Shown here one piece after another: positions 44,212 through 53,131 of a DNA stretch of 64,000 bases. The translations under genes and the position numbers were made by a program. The DNA lies in contig NZ_VITV01000005.1 of NCBI RefSeq assembly GCF_007828035.1, positions 1-64,000 on the forward strand, given 5' to 3'. A model generated the notes under the pieces. It was not told the origin of the DNA. It searched no databases and was given only the letters and a program-made list of their open reading frames with translations. How positions within the stretch are numbered: the stretch's first letter is position 1; every line of letters starts with the position of its first letter. Origin of the DNA: Nitrospirillum amazonense. Its GTDB lineage: Bacteria; Pseudomonadota; Alphaproteobacteria; Azospirillales; Azospirillaceae.

Positions 44212-46659
44212 ATGGCAACCTTCAGCGCCCCCTCCGGGCAAACGGTGTCCCGGCGCACAATCCTGCGCGGTGCGGCCTCGGCCGCGGCCCTGATGGCCGT
44301 GCCGGCGGTGGCCGCCCCCTTGGTGCCGGCGCTCAACACCGGCACCGCCGAACCCTTCCCCCTGTCGGCCGTGCGCCTGAAGCCATCGCCCTTCAAGGCG
44401 GCGGTGGATGCCAACCTGGCCTATCTGCACAGCCTGGAGGCCGACCGCCTGCTGCATAATTTCCGCAGCGGCGCCGGCCTGCAGCCCAAGGGCGCCGCCT
44501 ATGGTGGCTGGGAAGGCGACACCATCGCCGGCCACACCTTGGGCCATTATTTGAGCGCCCTGTCCCTGATGCACGCCCAAACCGGCGATGCCGAATGCAA
44601 GCAGCGGGTGGACTACATCGTGGCCGAGCTGGCGGACTGCCAGAAGGCCCAGGGCGACGGTTATGTCGCCGGCTTCACCCGCAAGCGCGGCGACATCGTC
44701 GAGGACGGCAAGGTCGTGTTCGATGAGCTGCGGCGCGGGGAGATCCGCTCCGCTGGCTTCGACCTCAACGGCTGCTGGGTGCCGCTGTACAACTGGCACA
44801 AGCTTTACACCGGCCTGTTCGACGCCCAGACCCTGTGCGGCAACACCCAGGCCCTGGATGTGGGCGTCAAGCTGGGTGGCTACATCGATGAGGTGTTCAG
44901 CCACCTGAATGACGAGCAGGTCCAGAAGGTGCTGGACTGCGAGCATGGCGGCATCAACGAGAGCTTCGCCGAGCTGTACGCCCGCACGGGCGACCGGCGC
45001 TGGCTGCTGCTGGCCGAGCGTCTCTACCATGCCAAGGTGCTGGTGCCCCTGTCGGAAGGCCGGGATGAGCTGGCCAACATCCACGCCAACACGCAGATCC
45101 CCAAGCTGATCGGGCTGGCCCGCCTGGCGGAGCTGACGGGGTCGGAGCGCCACGCCAAGGCCTCCGCCTTCTTCTGGCAGACGGTCACCACCAACCATTC
45201 CTACGTCATCGGCGGCAACGCGGACCGGGAGTATTTCCAGGAACCGCGCAGCATCTCCCGCCACATCACCGAACAGACCTGCGAGGGCTGCAACAGCTAC
45301 AACATGCTGAAGCTGACCCGCCTGCTGTATGCCCGCCAGGCCGACGCGCACTACTTCGATTTCTATGAGCGCGCGCACCTGAACCATGTGCTGGCGCAGC
45401 AGAATCCGGCCACCGGCATGTTCACCTACATGACGCCGCTGATGTCCGGCTCGGCGCGCGAGTTCTCCACCCCCACGGAAGATTTCTGGTGCTGTGTGGG
45501 CACCGGCATGGAAAGCCACGCCAAGCATGGCGAGAGCGTCTACTGGAGGCGCGGTGCGGAGGATTTGGCCGTCAACCTCTACATTCCCTCCACCCTCACC
45601 TGGGCGGAGCGGGGGGCGGTGATCGACCTCGACACCCGCTATCCGGAAGCTGAGACGGTGCTGCTGACGCTGAAGGCGTTGAAGCGTCCCGCCACCTTCG
45701 CGGTCAGCTTCCGCATCCCGGCCTGGTGCACCGGCGCCACCCTGGCGGTGAACGGCAAGCCGCAGGACCTGCAATTGCAGAACGGCTACGCCGTCGTGCG
45801 GCGGGAATGGAAGGCCGGCGACGCCGTCGCCCTGCGCCTACCCATGGCCCTGCGCCTGGAATCCACCAACGACGATGCCGACACCGTGGCCTTCCTGCAC
45901 GGTCCCCTGGTGCTGGCCGCCGACCTGGGCGTCGCGCCCAAGAGCGAGGCGCCCACCGGCTCGCCCCAGCCCACGCCCGTCTCCGACGCCTTCCAGGGCC
46001 CGGCGCCGGCGCTGGTCTCAGCCTCCGTCCTGGACGGCTTCCAGCGGGCGGCGCCTGACGCCCTGGTGTGGCGCACCACCGGTATCGGCCGGCCGGGCGA
46101 CATGGAGTTCAAGCCCTTCTACCAGCAGTACACCCGGCGCACGGCCGTTTACTTCAAGCGCTACACCGAGGCGCAGTGGAAGACGGCAGAGGCGGCCCTG
46201 GCGCAGGAGGCGGCCCGCCAGCGCGACATCCAGGCGCGTTCCGTCGACGTCATGCACCTGGGTGAGATGCAGCCGGAACGCGACCATGGGCTGGAGGCCA
46301 AAATCTCCTACCCCGTGACCTACCGCGGCCGGAACGGGCGCGACGCCCGCACCGGCGGCTTCTTTGAGTTCAAGGCCAAGGTTCGCGGCGGCGCCATGGT
46401 GCTGCAGGCGACATATTGGGGTGATGAGCGCAAGCGCCTGTTCCACATCCTGGTCGACGGCACCCGCATCGCCACGCAAAAGCTGGACGCGGAGCGGCCG
46501 GGTGAGTTCTTTGACGTGGAATACCCCATCCCCGCCAACCTGACGGCGGGCAAGTCCAGCGTCGTTGTCCGTTTCGAGCCGGAGACCGGCTATTCCGCGG
46601 GGCCCGTCTTCGGCTGCCGCGTCGTTGCAGCTTCAGCCTCTCAGGGAGCGCCCATTTGA
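44212..46659 (+). CDS. Tat-exported beta-L-arabinofuranosidase (GH127/GH146, DUF1680)
   Basis: An 815-residue glycosidase. A twin-arginine signal (TVSRRTILRGAA) precedes an (alpha/alpha)6 barrel. The cysteine-nucleophile/zinc site of this clan is intact: Glu340 (DREYF), Glu358 and Cys360 (TCEGCNSYN), and Cys427-Cys428 (DFWCCVG). These correspond to E322, E338, C340, C417 and C418 of the Bifidobacterium HypBA1 enzyme, which removes beta-L-arabinofuranose from hydroxyproline-linked arabino-oligosaccharides. The YNMLKLTRLL segment is like the GH146 branch. A beta-sandwich part (about 430-620) and a C-terminal DUF4986-like domain follow. The ATG at 44212 with GGGAGA upstream is preferred over 44185. 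Its stop overlaps the next start (TGATG). Confidence 0.9.
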   Translation: MATFSAPSGQTVSRRTILRGAASAAALMAVPAVAAPLVPALNTGTAEPFPLSAVRLKPSPFKAAVDANLAYLHSLEADRLLHNFRSGAGLQPKGAAYGGWEGDTIAGHTLGHYLSALSLMHAQTGDAECKQRVDYIVAELADCQKAQGDGYVAGFTRKRGDIVEDGKVVFDELRRGEIRSAGFDLNGCWVPLYNWHKLYTGLFDAQTLCGNTQALDVGVKLGGYIDEVFSHLNDEQVQKVLDCEHGGINESFAELYARTGDRRWLLLAERLYHAKVLVPLSEGRDELANIHANTQIPKLIGLARLAELTGSERHAKASAFFWQTVTTNHSYVIGGNADREYFQEPRSISRHITEQTCEGCNSYNMLKLTRLLYARQADAHYFDFYERAHLNHVLAQQNPATGMFTYMTPLMSGSAREFSTPTEDFWCCVGTGMESHAKHGESVYWRRGAEDLAVNLYIPSTLTWAERGAVIDLDTRYPEAETVLLTLKALKRPATFAVSFRIPAWCTGATLAVNGKPQDLQLQNGYAVVRREWKAGDAVALRLPMALRLESTNDDADTVAFLHGPLVLAADLGVAPKSEAPTGSPQPTPVSDAFQGPAPALVSASVLDGFQRAAPDALVWRTTGIGRPGDMEFKPFYQQYTRRTAVYFKRYTEAQWKTAEAALAQEAARQRDIQARSVDVMHLGEMQPERDHGLEAKISYPVTYRGRNGRDARTGGFFEFKAKVRGGAMVLQATYWGDERKRLFHILVDGTRIATQKLDAERPGEFFDVEYPIPANLTAGKSSVVVRFEPETGYSAGPVFGCRVVAASASQGAPI

Positions 46660-48479
46660 TGAATCGCCTGCCTTTAGAACGTCTGGCCGCCCGCCTGCTG
46701 GTCGGCACCGCCCTGTTCACCGGTGTCCTGACCTTGGGCCAAATCACCGCGACCCCCGTCGTCGGTATGGCCCATGCCGCGACCGCCACGGCCGGCAAGG
46801 CCGACGCCCAATTCAAGGCGATCTACACCAAGGAATGGAAGTGGCGTCAGGAGGAATTCAAGGGCGAGGATGACGAGGACAGCACGGACACCGTTGCCGG
46901 CCACCTGCCCAAGGTGGACGCCGCCACCCAGGAAAAGCGGCAGAAGGTCTGGGAAGGCGTCCTGAAGGAACTGGCGGCCATCCCCCAAACCGACCTGTCG
47001 CCCGAGGCGCAGGTGGATTTCAGCATCTACCGCGACCAGGTGACGGTCCTGCTGAACAGCCAGAAGTTCAAGGATTATGAGAAGCCGCTGAACGCCGACA
47101 GCTCGTTCTGGTCCAACATGGCCGGCGGCGCGCGCAAGCCCTTCCACACGGTCGCGGAATACAAGGCCTTCATTGGCCAGTTGAACGATATGCCGCGCTA
47201 TTTCGGTGAGCAGATCGTGAACATGCGCGCCGGCCTGAAGCGGGGCTTCACCCCGCCCAAGGTGACGCTGACCGGCCGCGACAGCGGCATCGTGAACGTG
47301 GTCGAGGCCAAGACGCCGGAAGACAACGTCTACTACACGCCGTTCAAGAAGATGCCGGACACCATCCCGGCCGCGACCCAGGCGGAACTGCGCGCCGCCG
47401 CCGTGGCCGCCATCACCAAGTCGGTGGTGCCGGCCCACCAGACCCTGCTGAAGTTCATGCGCGAGGAATACATCCCCGGCGCCCGCACGGACCTGGCGGC
47501 GGAATCCCTGCCCGACGGCAAGGCCTACTACCAGTCCAAGATCAAGGAGTTCGCCACCGTCGACCTGACGGCGGACCAGATCCACACGATCGGCCTGGAA
47601 GAGGTGGCGAAGATCCACGCCCAGATGCTGGACGTGATGAAGCAGGCCAACTTCCAGGGTGATTTCCCCGCCTTCCTGAAGTTCCTGCGCACCGACCCCC
47701 AATTCTACGCCAAGACCCCGGAAGAGTTGCTGATGCGGGCGGCCTGGATCGCCAAGAAGTTCGACGGCAAGGCAGACCAGTACTTCGGCTACCTGCCGCG
47801 CTCGCGCTTCGCCATCATCCCGGTGCCGGCGGACATCGCACCCTTCTACACCTCCGGCCGGGGGGGACCGGGCGTGTACCTGGTCAACACTTACGACCTG
47901 CCGTCGCGCGGCCTGTACGCTCTGCCGGCCCTGACGCTGCATGAATCGGCCCCCGGCCACGCCTTCCAAATGCCCATCGCCGCGGAACAGAAGGACCAGC
48001 CGGAGTTCCGACAGAAGGTTTACATCTCCGCCTTCGGCGAAGGCTGGGCGCTCTACTGCGAGAAGCTGGGCGAGGAGATGGGCATGTACGAGACGCCCTA
48101 TGAGCGCTTCGGCATGCTGAGCTACCAGATGTGGCGCGCCGCCCGTCTCGTGGTCGACACCGGCATCCATGCCAAGGGCTGGACGCGCGAGCAGGCGCAA
48201 CAGTACCTGCACGACAATACCGCCCTGGCCGATCACGAGATCGAGACCGAGGTCGACCGCTATATCGCGTGGCCTGGTCAGGCCTTGTCCTACTACCTGG
48301 GTGAGATGGCCATCCTGAAGGCCCGCGCCAAGGCGGAGAAGGCGTTGGGTCCGAAGTTCGACCTGCGCAACTTCCACGACACGGTGCTGAAGCTGGGTGG
48401 CGTGCCGCTGCCGGTGCTGGAGGCCCGCATCGACCGCTTCATCGCCGAGGGCGGCAAGAGCCCCTACCCGGCGCAATAG
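46659..48479 (+). CDS. DUF885-family secreted metallopeptidase
   Basis: A 606-residue protein of the DUF885 group. The signal peptide covers about residues 1-40 (cleavage near AHAA-TA), with an all-helical body. The zinc motif is H428-E-S-A-P-G-H434 and a downstream Glu lies in FGEGWALYCEKLG, the gluzincin-like arrangement of this family. Members are thought to act as peptidases, probably carboxypeptidase-like. Translation starts at the ATG that overlaps the glycosidase stop by one base, so both exported proteins are coupled; this suggests that it attacks the peptide backbone exposed when arabinose is removed. A strong terminator follows. Confidence 0.85.
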   Translation: MNRLPLERLAARLLVGTALFTGVLTLGQITATPVVGMAHAATATAGKADAQFKAIYTKEWKWRQEEFKGEDDEDSTDTVAGHLPKVDAATQEKRQKVWEGVLKELAAIPQTDLSPEAQVDFSIYRDQVTVLLNSQKFKDYEKPLNADSSFWSNMAGGARKPFHTVAEYKAFIGQLNDMPRYFGEQIVNMRAGLKRGFTPPKVTLTGRDSGIVNVVEAKTPEDNVYYTPFKKMPDTIPAATQAELRAAAVAAITKSVVPAHQTLLKFMREEYIPGARTDLAAESLPDGKAYYQSKIKEFATVDLTADQIHTIGLEEVAKIHAQMLDVMKQANFQGDFPAFLKFLRTDPQFYAKTPEELLMRAAWIAKKFDGKADQYFGYLPRSRFAIIPVPADIAPFYTSGRGGPGVYLVNTYDLPSRGLYALPALTLHESAPGHAFQMPIAAEQKDQPEFRQKVYISAFGEGWALYCEKLGEEMGMYETPYERFGMLSYQMWRAARLVVDTGIHAKGWTREQAQQYLHDNTALADHEIETEVDRYIAWPGQALSYYLGEMAILKARAKAEKALGPKFDLRNFHDTVLKLGGVPLPVLEARIDRFIAEGGKSPYPAQ

Positions 48480-48505
48480 GCAACCGCCGAAGCCTGAGTG
48501 ACCAG

Positions 48506-48540
48506 GGGCGGGCAGAGGGACTGTCCGCCCTTTTTCTTTT
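48506..48540 (+). terminator. Intrinsic terminator of the GH127-DUF885 operon
   Basis: GGGCGGGCAG and CTGTCCGCCC pair (one G-T) and a T-rich tract follows, 26 bp after the DUF885 stop. Confidence 0.9.
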
Positions 48541-48631
48541 GTCCTTGTTTTGTTCCTTTTGGGGGCTTTCGCTCTAGGGACTGTGGGTGTATCAAACCCA
48601 CACCCCATCTTCTTGAGCAGGACGCCGTCCC

Positions 48632-50032
48632 ATGTCCCTCGATCTCGCCTCATTGGCCCTTGGTTTCGTCGCGGCGCTGGTCGTGGCCTTGGTCGCCGCC
48701 CGGGTGGCGGGGGCGGGCGCCCGCGCGGCGCAGGCCGAGCGGCTGGCGATGCTGGAGGCCGATCTGGCCGACCTGCGCGCGGCCAAGGCCGAGGCCGACC
48801 GCCGCCTGGCGGTGGAGGGCGAACGGGCCTCGCGCGTGCCCCTGCTGGAGCGTGACCTGGCCACGGTGCGGGAAGAGGGCGCCCGCCTCAGCCAGGCGCT
48901 GGCGGCGTCCAAGGAGGCGCTGGCGCGCGAGCTGCGGCAGGCGGAAGAGAAGATGGCCCTGCTGATCCAGGCGCGCGAGACCATGGCCAAGGAGTTCAAG
49001 GTCCTGGCCGACGAGGTCATGACCCGGCACGGCGAGACCTTCGCCAAGCAAAACCGCACCCAGCTGGACGGCCTGCTGGCGCCCTTGCGCGACCGCATGG
49101 TGGAGTTCCAGCAGGGCCTGCAACTGGCCCATACGGAAAGCGCCAAGGACCGCGCGGCGCTGGCGCAGCAGATCCGCCAGCTGACCGACACCAGCGCCCG
49201 CATGACCAGCGAGACGCACAACCTGACCCAGGCGCTGAAGGGCAAGGCCCAGACCCAGGGAGCCTGGGGCGAAATGATCCTGTCCACCATCCTGGAACGC
49301 TCCGGCCTGCGCGAGGGTGAGGAGTATGTGACGCAGGAAAGCCGCACGGACGCCGATGGCAGCCGCCTGCGCCCCGATGTGGTGGTGAACCTGCCGGGCG
49401 GTCAGCGGGTGGTGATCGACGCCAAGGTGTCGCTGACCGCGTTCGAGGCGCATGTGAACGCGGAGGATGAGGTGGCGCGCATGGCGGCGCTGGCGCGCCA
49501 CGTCGTTTCCCTGCGCACCCACATCAAGACCCTGGGCTCCAAGGACTATACCGGCGCCGTGGGCAGCGGCCTGGACTATGTCCTGATGTTCGTGCCCATC
49601 GAGGGCGCCCTGGCGGTGGCGGTGCAGGAGGACCCGGCGCTGACGGCCTACGCCGCGGACATGAACGTGGCCATCGCCACCCCCACGACCTTGATGGTGG
49701 CGCTGCGCACCGTGGCCAACGTCTGGCAGGTGGAACGCCGCAACCGCAACGCCGAGGCCATCGCCGACCGGGCCGGCAAGCTGTACGACAAGTTCGTCGG
49801 CTTCCTGGAGGACATGCGCAGCCTGGGCACCCAGCTGGACCGCGTGCAGAAAAGCTACAGCGGCGCCATGACCAAGCTCAGCACCGGCACCGGCAACCTG
49901 GTGCGCCAGGTGGAACAGCTGAAGGATATGGGCGCCAAGACGTCCAAGGCCATTCCCGTCGACCTGCGCGAGGATGGGCTGGAGGACAAGGCGGCGGCGC
50001 TGGAGACGGTCGGCACCCTTTCCCTGACCTGA
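48632..50032 (+). CDS. rmuC: DNA recombination protein RmuC
   Basis: A 466-residue RmuC-family protein, thought to limit inversions and recombination at short inverted repeats. An N-terminal membrane anchor (about 8-28) is followed by a long coiled coil rich in Glu/Arg/Ala (about 30-205), then the PD-(D/E)xK-like nuclease core: GAWGEMILSTILERSGL, PDVVVNLPGGQRVVIDAKVS (Asp and Lys of the active site) and DYVLMFVPIEGAL. Length is normal. It is single-gene, with a candidate ncRNA downstream. Confidence 0.95.
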   Translation: MSLDLASLALGFVAALVVALVAARVAGAGARAAQAERLAMLEADLADLRAAKAEADRRLAVEGERASRVPLLERDLATVREEGARLSQALAASKEALARELRQAEEKMALLIQARETMAKEFKVLADEVMTRHGETFAKQNRTQLDGLLAPLRDRMVEFQQGLQLAHTESAKDRAALAQQIRQLTDTSARMTSETHNLTQALKGKAQTQGAWGEMILSTILERSGLREGEEYVTQESRTDADGSRLRPDVVVNLPGGQRVVIDAKVSLTAFEAHVNAEDEVARMAALARHVVSLRTHIKTLGSKDYTGAVGSGLDYVLMFVPIEGALAVAVQEDPALTAYAADMNVAIATPTTLMVALRTVANVWQVERRNRNAEAIADRAGKLYDKFVGFLEDMRSLGTQLDRVQKSYSGAMTKLSTGTGNLVRQVEQLKDMGAKTSKAIPVDLREDGLEDKAAALETVGTLSLT

Positions 50033-50087
50033 CAAAACCTGTCCTGCGGCGGCGGCACGGTGCCGTTTGCAGCCTGCTGCGCAAGGC

Positions 50088-50116
50088 TTGACAGCGTTGT
50101 CTCAATCGATGATTAT
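50088..50116 (+). promoter_or_regulatory. Consensus-like sigma70 promoter of the candidate ncRNA
   Basis: A perfect TTGACA (50088-50093), a 17-base spacer and GATTAT (50111-50116). No protein gene starts nearby in a sensible position. Confidence 0.75.
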
Positions 50117-50122
50117 CTAATC

Positions 50123-50392
50123 AATCGACCAGGGGTTGTAGCGTGGCGCCTGCCTTTGGCGAAAAGAAGCAGGGATTGGGATCGCGCCTATGGCATCGGG
50201 ACGACACCACACGCTTCTATCCGGCCACTGACAGGGTGGCAGGCGCCCCCGCGATTGCGGAGGGTGCCATGATGGGGGTGTGGTCCCGGGCCCAAGGGAA
50301 GGGGGTGGTTCTCCCAGAGCCCCCCGGCAGGCGGCCGCGCTGGCCTTGGGGATTCAGTCTGGGCACCCCACGGCGGCGCGGCCGTCTTTTTT
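50123..50392 (+). ncRNA. Candidate structured non-coding RNA, unknown family
   Basis: About 270 nt between a strong promoter and an intrinsic terminator. The ends close on each other: 50140-50154 pairs with 50326-50341 (about 14 bp with one bulge), and GGGGT near 50132 can pair with ACCCC near 50365. Inside, ACCACAC (50206-50212) pairs with GTGTGGT (50278-50284), and a CCGC-GATT-GCGG hairpin lies at 50249-50260. The terminator is ACGGC/GCCGT plus seven pyrimidines ending in Ts at 50386-50392. I looked for and did not find the conserved cores of tmRNA, RNase P RNA, SRP RNA or cobalamin riboswitches. A 6S-like shape is possible but unproven. Confidence 0.6.
50370..50392 (+). terminator. Terminator of the candidate ncRNA
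   Basis: Stem ACGGC/GCCGT with a GGCGCG loop followed by CTTTTTT. Confidence 0.75.
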
Positions 50393-50484
50393 CAGCGGCG
50401 CGTGGTTTTTAAAGCGCAGGGTTGCGGCAAGCCGCCCGTATCAGCACTGCCGGTACTTTCTCCGGCATCGCCGGGGACCCGCCC

Positions 50485-50673
50485 ATGACCAGCCTTGTCA
50501 CCAGCCTGATGCGTCGTCTGAACGACCGGGGCCTTGACTTGGCGGTACTGGTGGTGGTGTCCGCCTTCCTGACCCTGGTGGTGCTGAGCGCGGCACCCGA
50601 TGCGGCGGTGGACGAGGCCCAGGCCACGCCCGTCGTCCCCGCCCAACTGGCCGACGGCCAGGCCGGGCACTGA
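50485..50673 (+). CDS. Small single-pass membrane protein
   Basis: A 62-residue predicted protein with one hydrophobic helix (LAVLVVVSAFLTLVVLSA, about 20-37) and a short acidic, proline-containing tail. No family is recognised. It begins about 90 bp after the ncRNA terminator and ends 43 bp from the convergent TauE gene. GGGGA lies 8 bases upstream of the ATG. Its size and single helix fit many uncharacterised small inner-membrane proteins; it may also be a chance frame. Confidence 0.4.
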   Translation: MTSLVTSLMRRLNDRGLDLAVLVVVSAFLTLVVLSAAPDAAVDEAQATPVVPAQLADGQAGH

Positions 50674-50716
50674 TCCCCCCGCAAGAGCGATCCGCCTTAC
50701 AAGGCGTGATGGGCCC

Positions 50717-51472
50717 TTAAAGGTACGCCTTCCCGAAGAAATACAGCGTCATGGCCACGCCCGTGACGATGACGAAACGGCGGACGTATTCGCCGGGTAG
50801 CCGCCGGGCCACGGCGGCGCCCAGATAGCCGCCAGCGATGGCGGAGACCATCATGATCAGGGCCGGGGCCCAGACCACGCGGCCGCTGAGGGCGAAGGTC
50901 ACCGTGGCGATGGCGTTCAGGCTGCCGCTCAGCAGGGTCTTCCACGCGTTCATCGCGTGCATGTCGCGCAGGCCGAACAGGGTCATGGCCGCCATGGACA
51001 GGATGCCGACGCCGCCGCCGTAATAGCCGCCATAAATGGCGATGACGAACTGGCAGCACAGCAGGGCCGTGGGCGTCAGGCGCACGCTGTCCTGCAGCAG
51101 GCCGGCCAGGCGGCGGCCGAAGGCGAAGACCAAGGTGGCCATCAGCAGCAGCCAGGGCACCAGGGCCACGAACACGCTCTCGGGCGTCCACAGCAGCAGC
51201 AGGGCGCCGGCGACACTGCCCACCAGGCTGACAGCCACCATGGGCAACATGCCCACGCCCTGGATGGGCTGGAACTCCCGCCGGTAGGCGTAGACGCTGG
51301 CGAACGATCCGGGAAAAAGGGCCACGGTGTTGGTGGCGTTTGCCGTCACCGGCGGCAGGCCGGCAAACACCAGGGCGGGGAAGCCCAGGAAACTGCCGCC
51401 GCCGGCGACGGCGTTCAGGACGCCGGCCACGAAGGCGGCGCCGATCAGCAAGGCCCAGGTCCAGGGATCCAT
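50717..51472 (-). CDS. TauE/SafE-family membrane permease
   Basis: A 251-residue polytopic protein with about eight membrane helices. Two repeated halves are marked by the family pattern: VAGVLNAVAGGGSFLGFPALVFAG with NATNTVAL near the N-terminus, and YGGYYGGGVGILSMAAMTLFG with NAWKTLLSGSLNA in the second half. Members export sulfite, sulfoacetate or related organosulfur anions, but most are uncharacterised and the substrate is unknown. It follows the downstream GT-C-like gene by 63 bp in the same direction, with no obvious functional link. Confidence 0.88.
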   Translation of the reverse strand: MDPWTWALLIGAAFVAGVLNAVAGGGSFLGFPALVFAGLPPVTANATNTVALFPGSFASVYAYRREFQPIQGVGMLPMVAVSLVGSVAGALLLLWTPESVFVALVPWLLLMATLVFAFGRRLAGLLQDSVRLTPTALLCCQFVIAIYGGYYGGGVGILSMAAMTLFGLRDMHAMNAWKTLLSGSLNAIATVTFALSGRVVWAPALIMMVSAIAGGYLGAAVARRLPGEYVRRFVIVTGVAMTLYFFGKAYL

Positions 51473-51535
51473 CGGATGTCCGGTGCGGTTGGTGGCGGGC
51501 GCCCCGCGCCGCCGCCCCGTTCCCGGGCGGTCTCG

Positions 51536-53122
51536 TCAGGGGGCGGGGGCCGGCATCGCGTCGTGCAATACGCGATAAAGCTGGAACCCCTTGCCCTCAT
51601 GAACCAGGTCGGCCAGGCCCGTCAACTCCCGATGTCCAGCCTCGGTGTTCAGGACGATGACGTAGTCATAGTCCCGCTGCCAGTCCTGCCAGAAATAGGT
51701 GCCGGGGGGCAGGGGATTGGTCACGGCCTTCACCATCTCGCCCGTGCTGGGCGGGTCGCCGTCCTCACGGTCCACGCGCTCGGTATAGGCGGGCTTCACG
51801 GTTAGGATCTGCTTGCCGGCCACGCTGAAGGCGGTGCTGACCAGGCTTTGGCGGTCGATAATCGCCAGGCAGGGCGCATGGCTGAAGGCGGCGTTGAAGT
51901 TGACGTCGCCCGTGGGCACCGTCGCCTCCGCCACCAGGATGGTGGACCCGGGCTCCACCGCCGCCATGGACGCGCGCATATCCTTGTAGACCTGGCTCAG
52001 GGGCAGCCAGTCGCCGATCATGACCACGCTGCGGGCCACGATGATGGCCAGGATGGCGGCCAGGGCGGTCATGCGGCCCAGGCGGCTGCGGAAGTCGAAC
52101 CGCACGAAGCCCAGGCCTAGGAACAGCAGAGCCACCGGCAGCCGCTCGTCGGCGTAGGCCGAGCCGAACAGGATGGTGGGCATGGCGATGTAGGTCACGG
52201 CGCCGGTGGCCAGCAGCATCCAGCCTGCGGCGTGCAGGTGCATGCGCCGGGTGGCCAGCAGGACGGCGACCACGCCCAGGCCCGCCAGGCCCAGCGGCAC
52301 CTCCCAATTCTCATGGAAGGTGGTGACCAGGAAGCGCAGGCCCTCGCCCTTGCCCACCCAGCTCCATACCACCTGGTCGGCCAGGCCCATCGTCGGGCTG
52401 GCCGCCAGCAGGGGCAGAACCACCAGGAAGGGCAGGCCCATCAGGCCCAGGTGGCGCAACGCCTGACGCCACGGCCGGCGCAGCAGGCCCGGCGCCTCCA
52501 GGCAGAAGATGGCCATGCCATAGAGGCCGACGGCGAACAGATGGCAAACGAACAGCACCAGCACCGTGGCGGTGGAGGCCGCCAGGCGTTGCAGGTGCGA
52601 CCGGTGGCGCAGCGACAGCCGGATGGCCGTGCCCCACAGCGCTAGGCCGATGCCGAACAGGAAGTTGGTGAAGCCCAGCAGGAAGATGCCGTTGTACATG
52701 AAGGCCATGGCCAGCAGCGCGTTGGCGCCGCCAGGGCCATGCTCCGCCCGGTGCAGGGCCCGGTGCAGGGCCCAGGTGCCGGTGACGATGCTGACGATGA
52801 TGGCGGCGATGAATAGCTTGCCGGCGATGAACACGCCCACGACCTTGACCATGGGGGGCGTCACCAGGTCCATGGCCAGATTGGGAATGACCTGCCAGTC
52901 GATGGCGTAGAAGCGCTGCAGCAGGGGCTCCTGCCCCAGGTGCGCGATGATGTCCATGCGGGCCAAGTGGTTGGCGTAGTCCGTCAGCGGCGGCACCAGC
53001 ACGAAGAACAGGGGGGCCAGGACCACCGCCAAGGCGAGAAGACCCAGCACCGTCGCCACGGGCAGGTCCAAGCTACGGTGGCGGGCATTGCTGCGCGCGT
53101 CGGCATCAAGGGCAACCATCAT
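51536..53122 (-). CDS. Polytopic membrane protein, GT-C glycosyltransferase-like
   Basis: A 528-residue protein with about 11-12 hydrophobic helices followed by a soluble C-terminal domain of about 130 residues (from AVEPGSTILVAEATVPTGD). The first periplasmic loop starts PPLTDYANHLARMD; an acidic residue at this place is typical of the catalytic site in GT-C glycosyltransferases that use polyprenyl-phosphate sugars. No closer family is recognised, so the function is tentative. The start is the ATG-ATG at 53122. The region upstream has no partner genes for polysaccharide synthesis. Confidence 0.6.
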   Translation of the reverse strand: MMVALDADARSNARHRSLDLPVATVLGLLALAVVLAPLFFVLVPPLTDYANHLARMDIIAHLGQEPLLQRFYAIDWQVIPNLAMDLVTPPMVKVVGVFIAGKLFIAAIIVSIVTGTWALHRALHRAEHGPGGANALLAMAFMYNGIFLLGFTNFLFGIGLALWGTAIRLSLRHRSHLQRLAASTATVLVLFVCHLFAVGLYGMAIFCLEAPGLLRRPWRQALRHLGLMGLPFLVVLPLLAASPTMGLADQVVWSWVGKGEGLRFLVTTFHENWEVPLGLAGLGVVAVLLATRRMHLHAAGWMLLATGAVTYIAMPTILFGSAYADERLPVALLFLGLGFVRFDFRSRLGRMTALAAILAIIVARSVVMIGDWLPLSQVYKDMRASMAAVEPGSTILVAEATVPTGDVNFNAAFSHAPCLAIIDRQSLVSTAFSVAGKQILTVKPAYTERVDREDGDPPSTGEMVKAVTNPLPPGTYFWQDWQRDYDYVIVLNTEAGHRELTGLADLVHEGKGFQLYRVLHDAMPAPAP

Positions 53123-53131
53123 CCCCGCCAA

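Noticed and set aside
50123-50392. Assignment of the ncRNA to tmRNA, RNase P RNA, SRP RNA or a cobalamin riboswitch
   Set aside because: The conserved cores (T-arm and tag frame, GAGGAAAGTC, GGAAGGAAGC-type loop, B12 box) are not present on either strand.
50143-50412. An 89-residue open frame within the candidate ncRNA
   Set aside because: No ribosome-binding sequence, Arg/Pro/Gly-rich composition typical of GC-rich chance frames, and the frame crosses the terminator hairpin.
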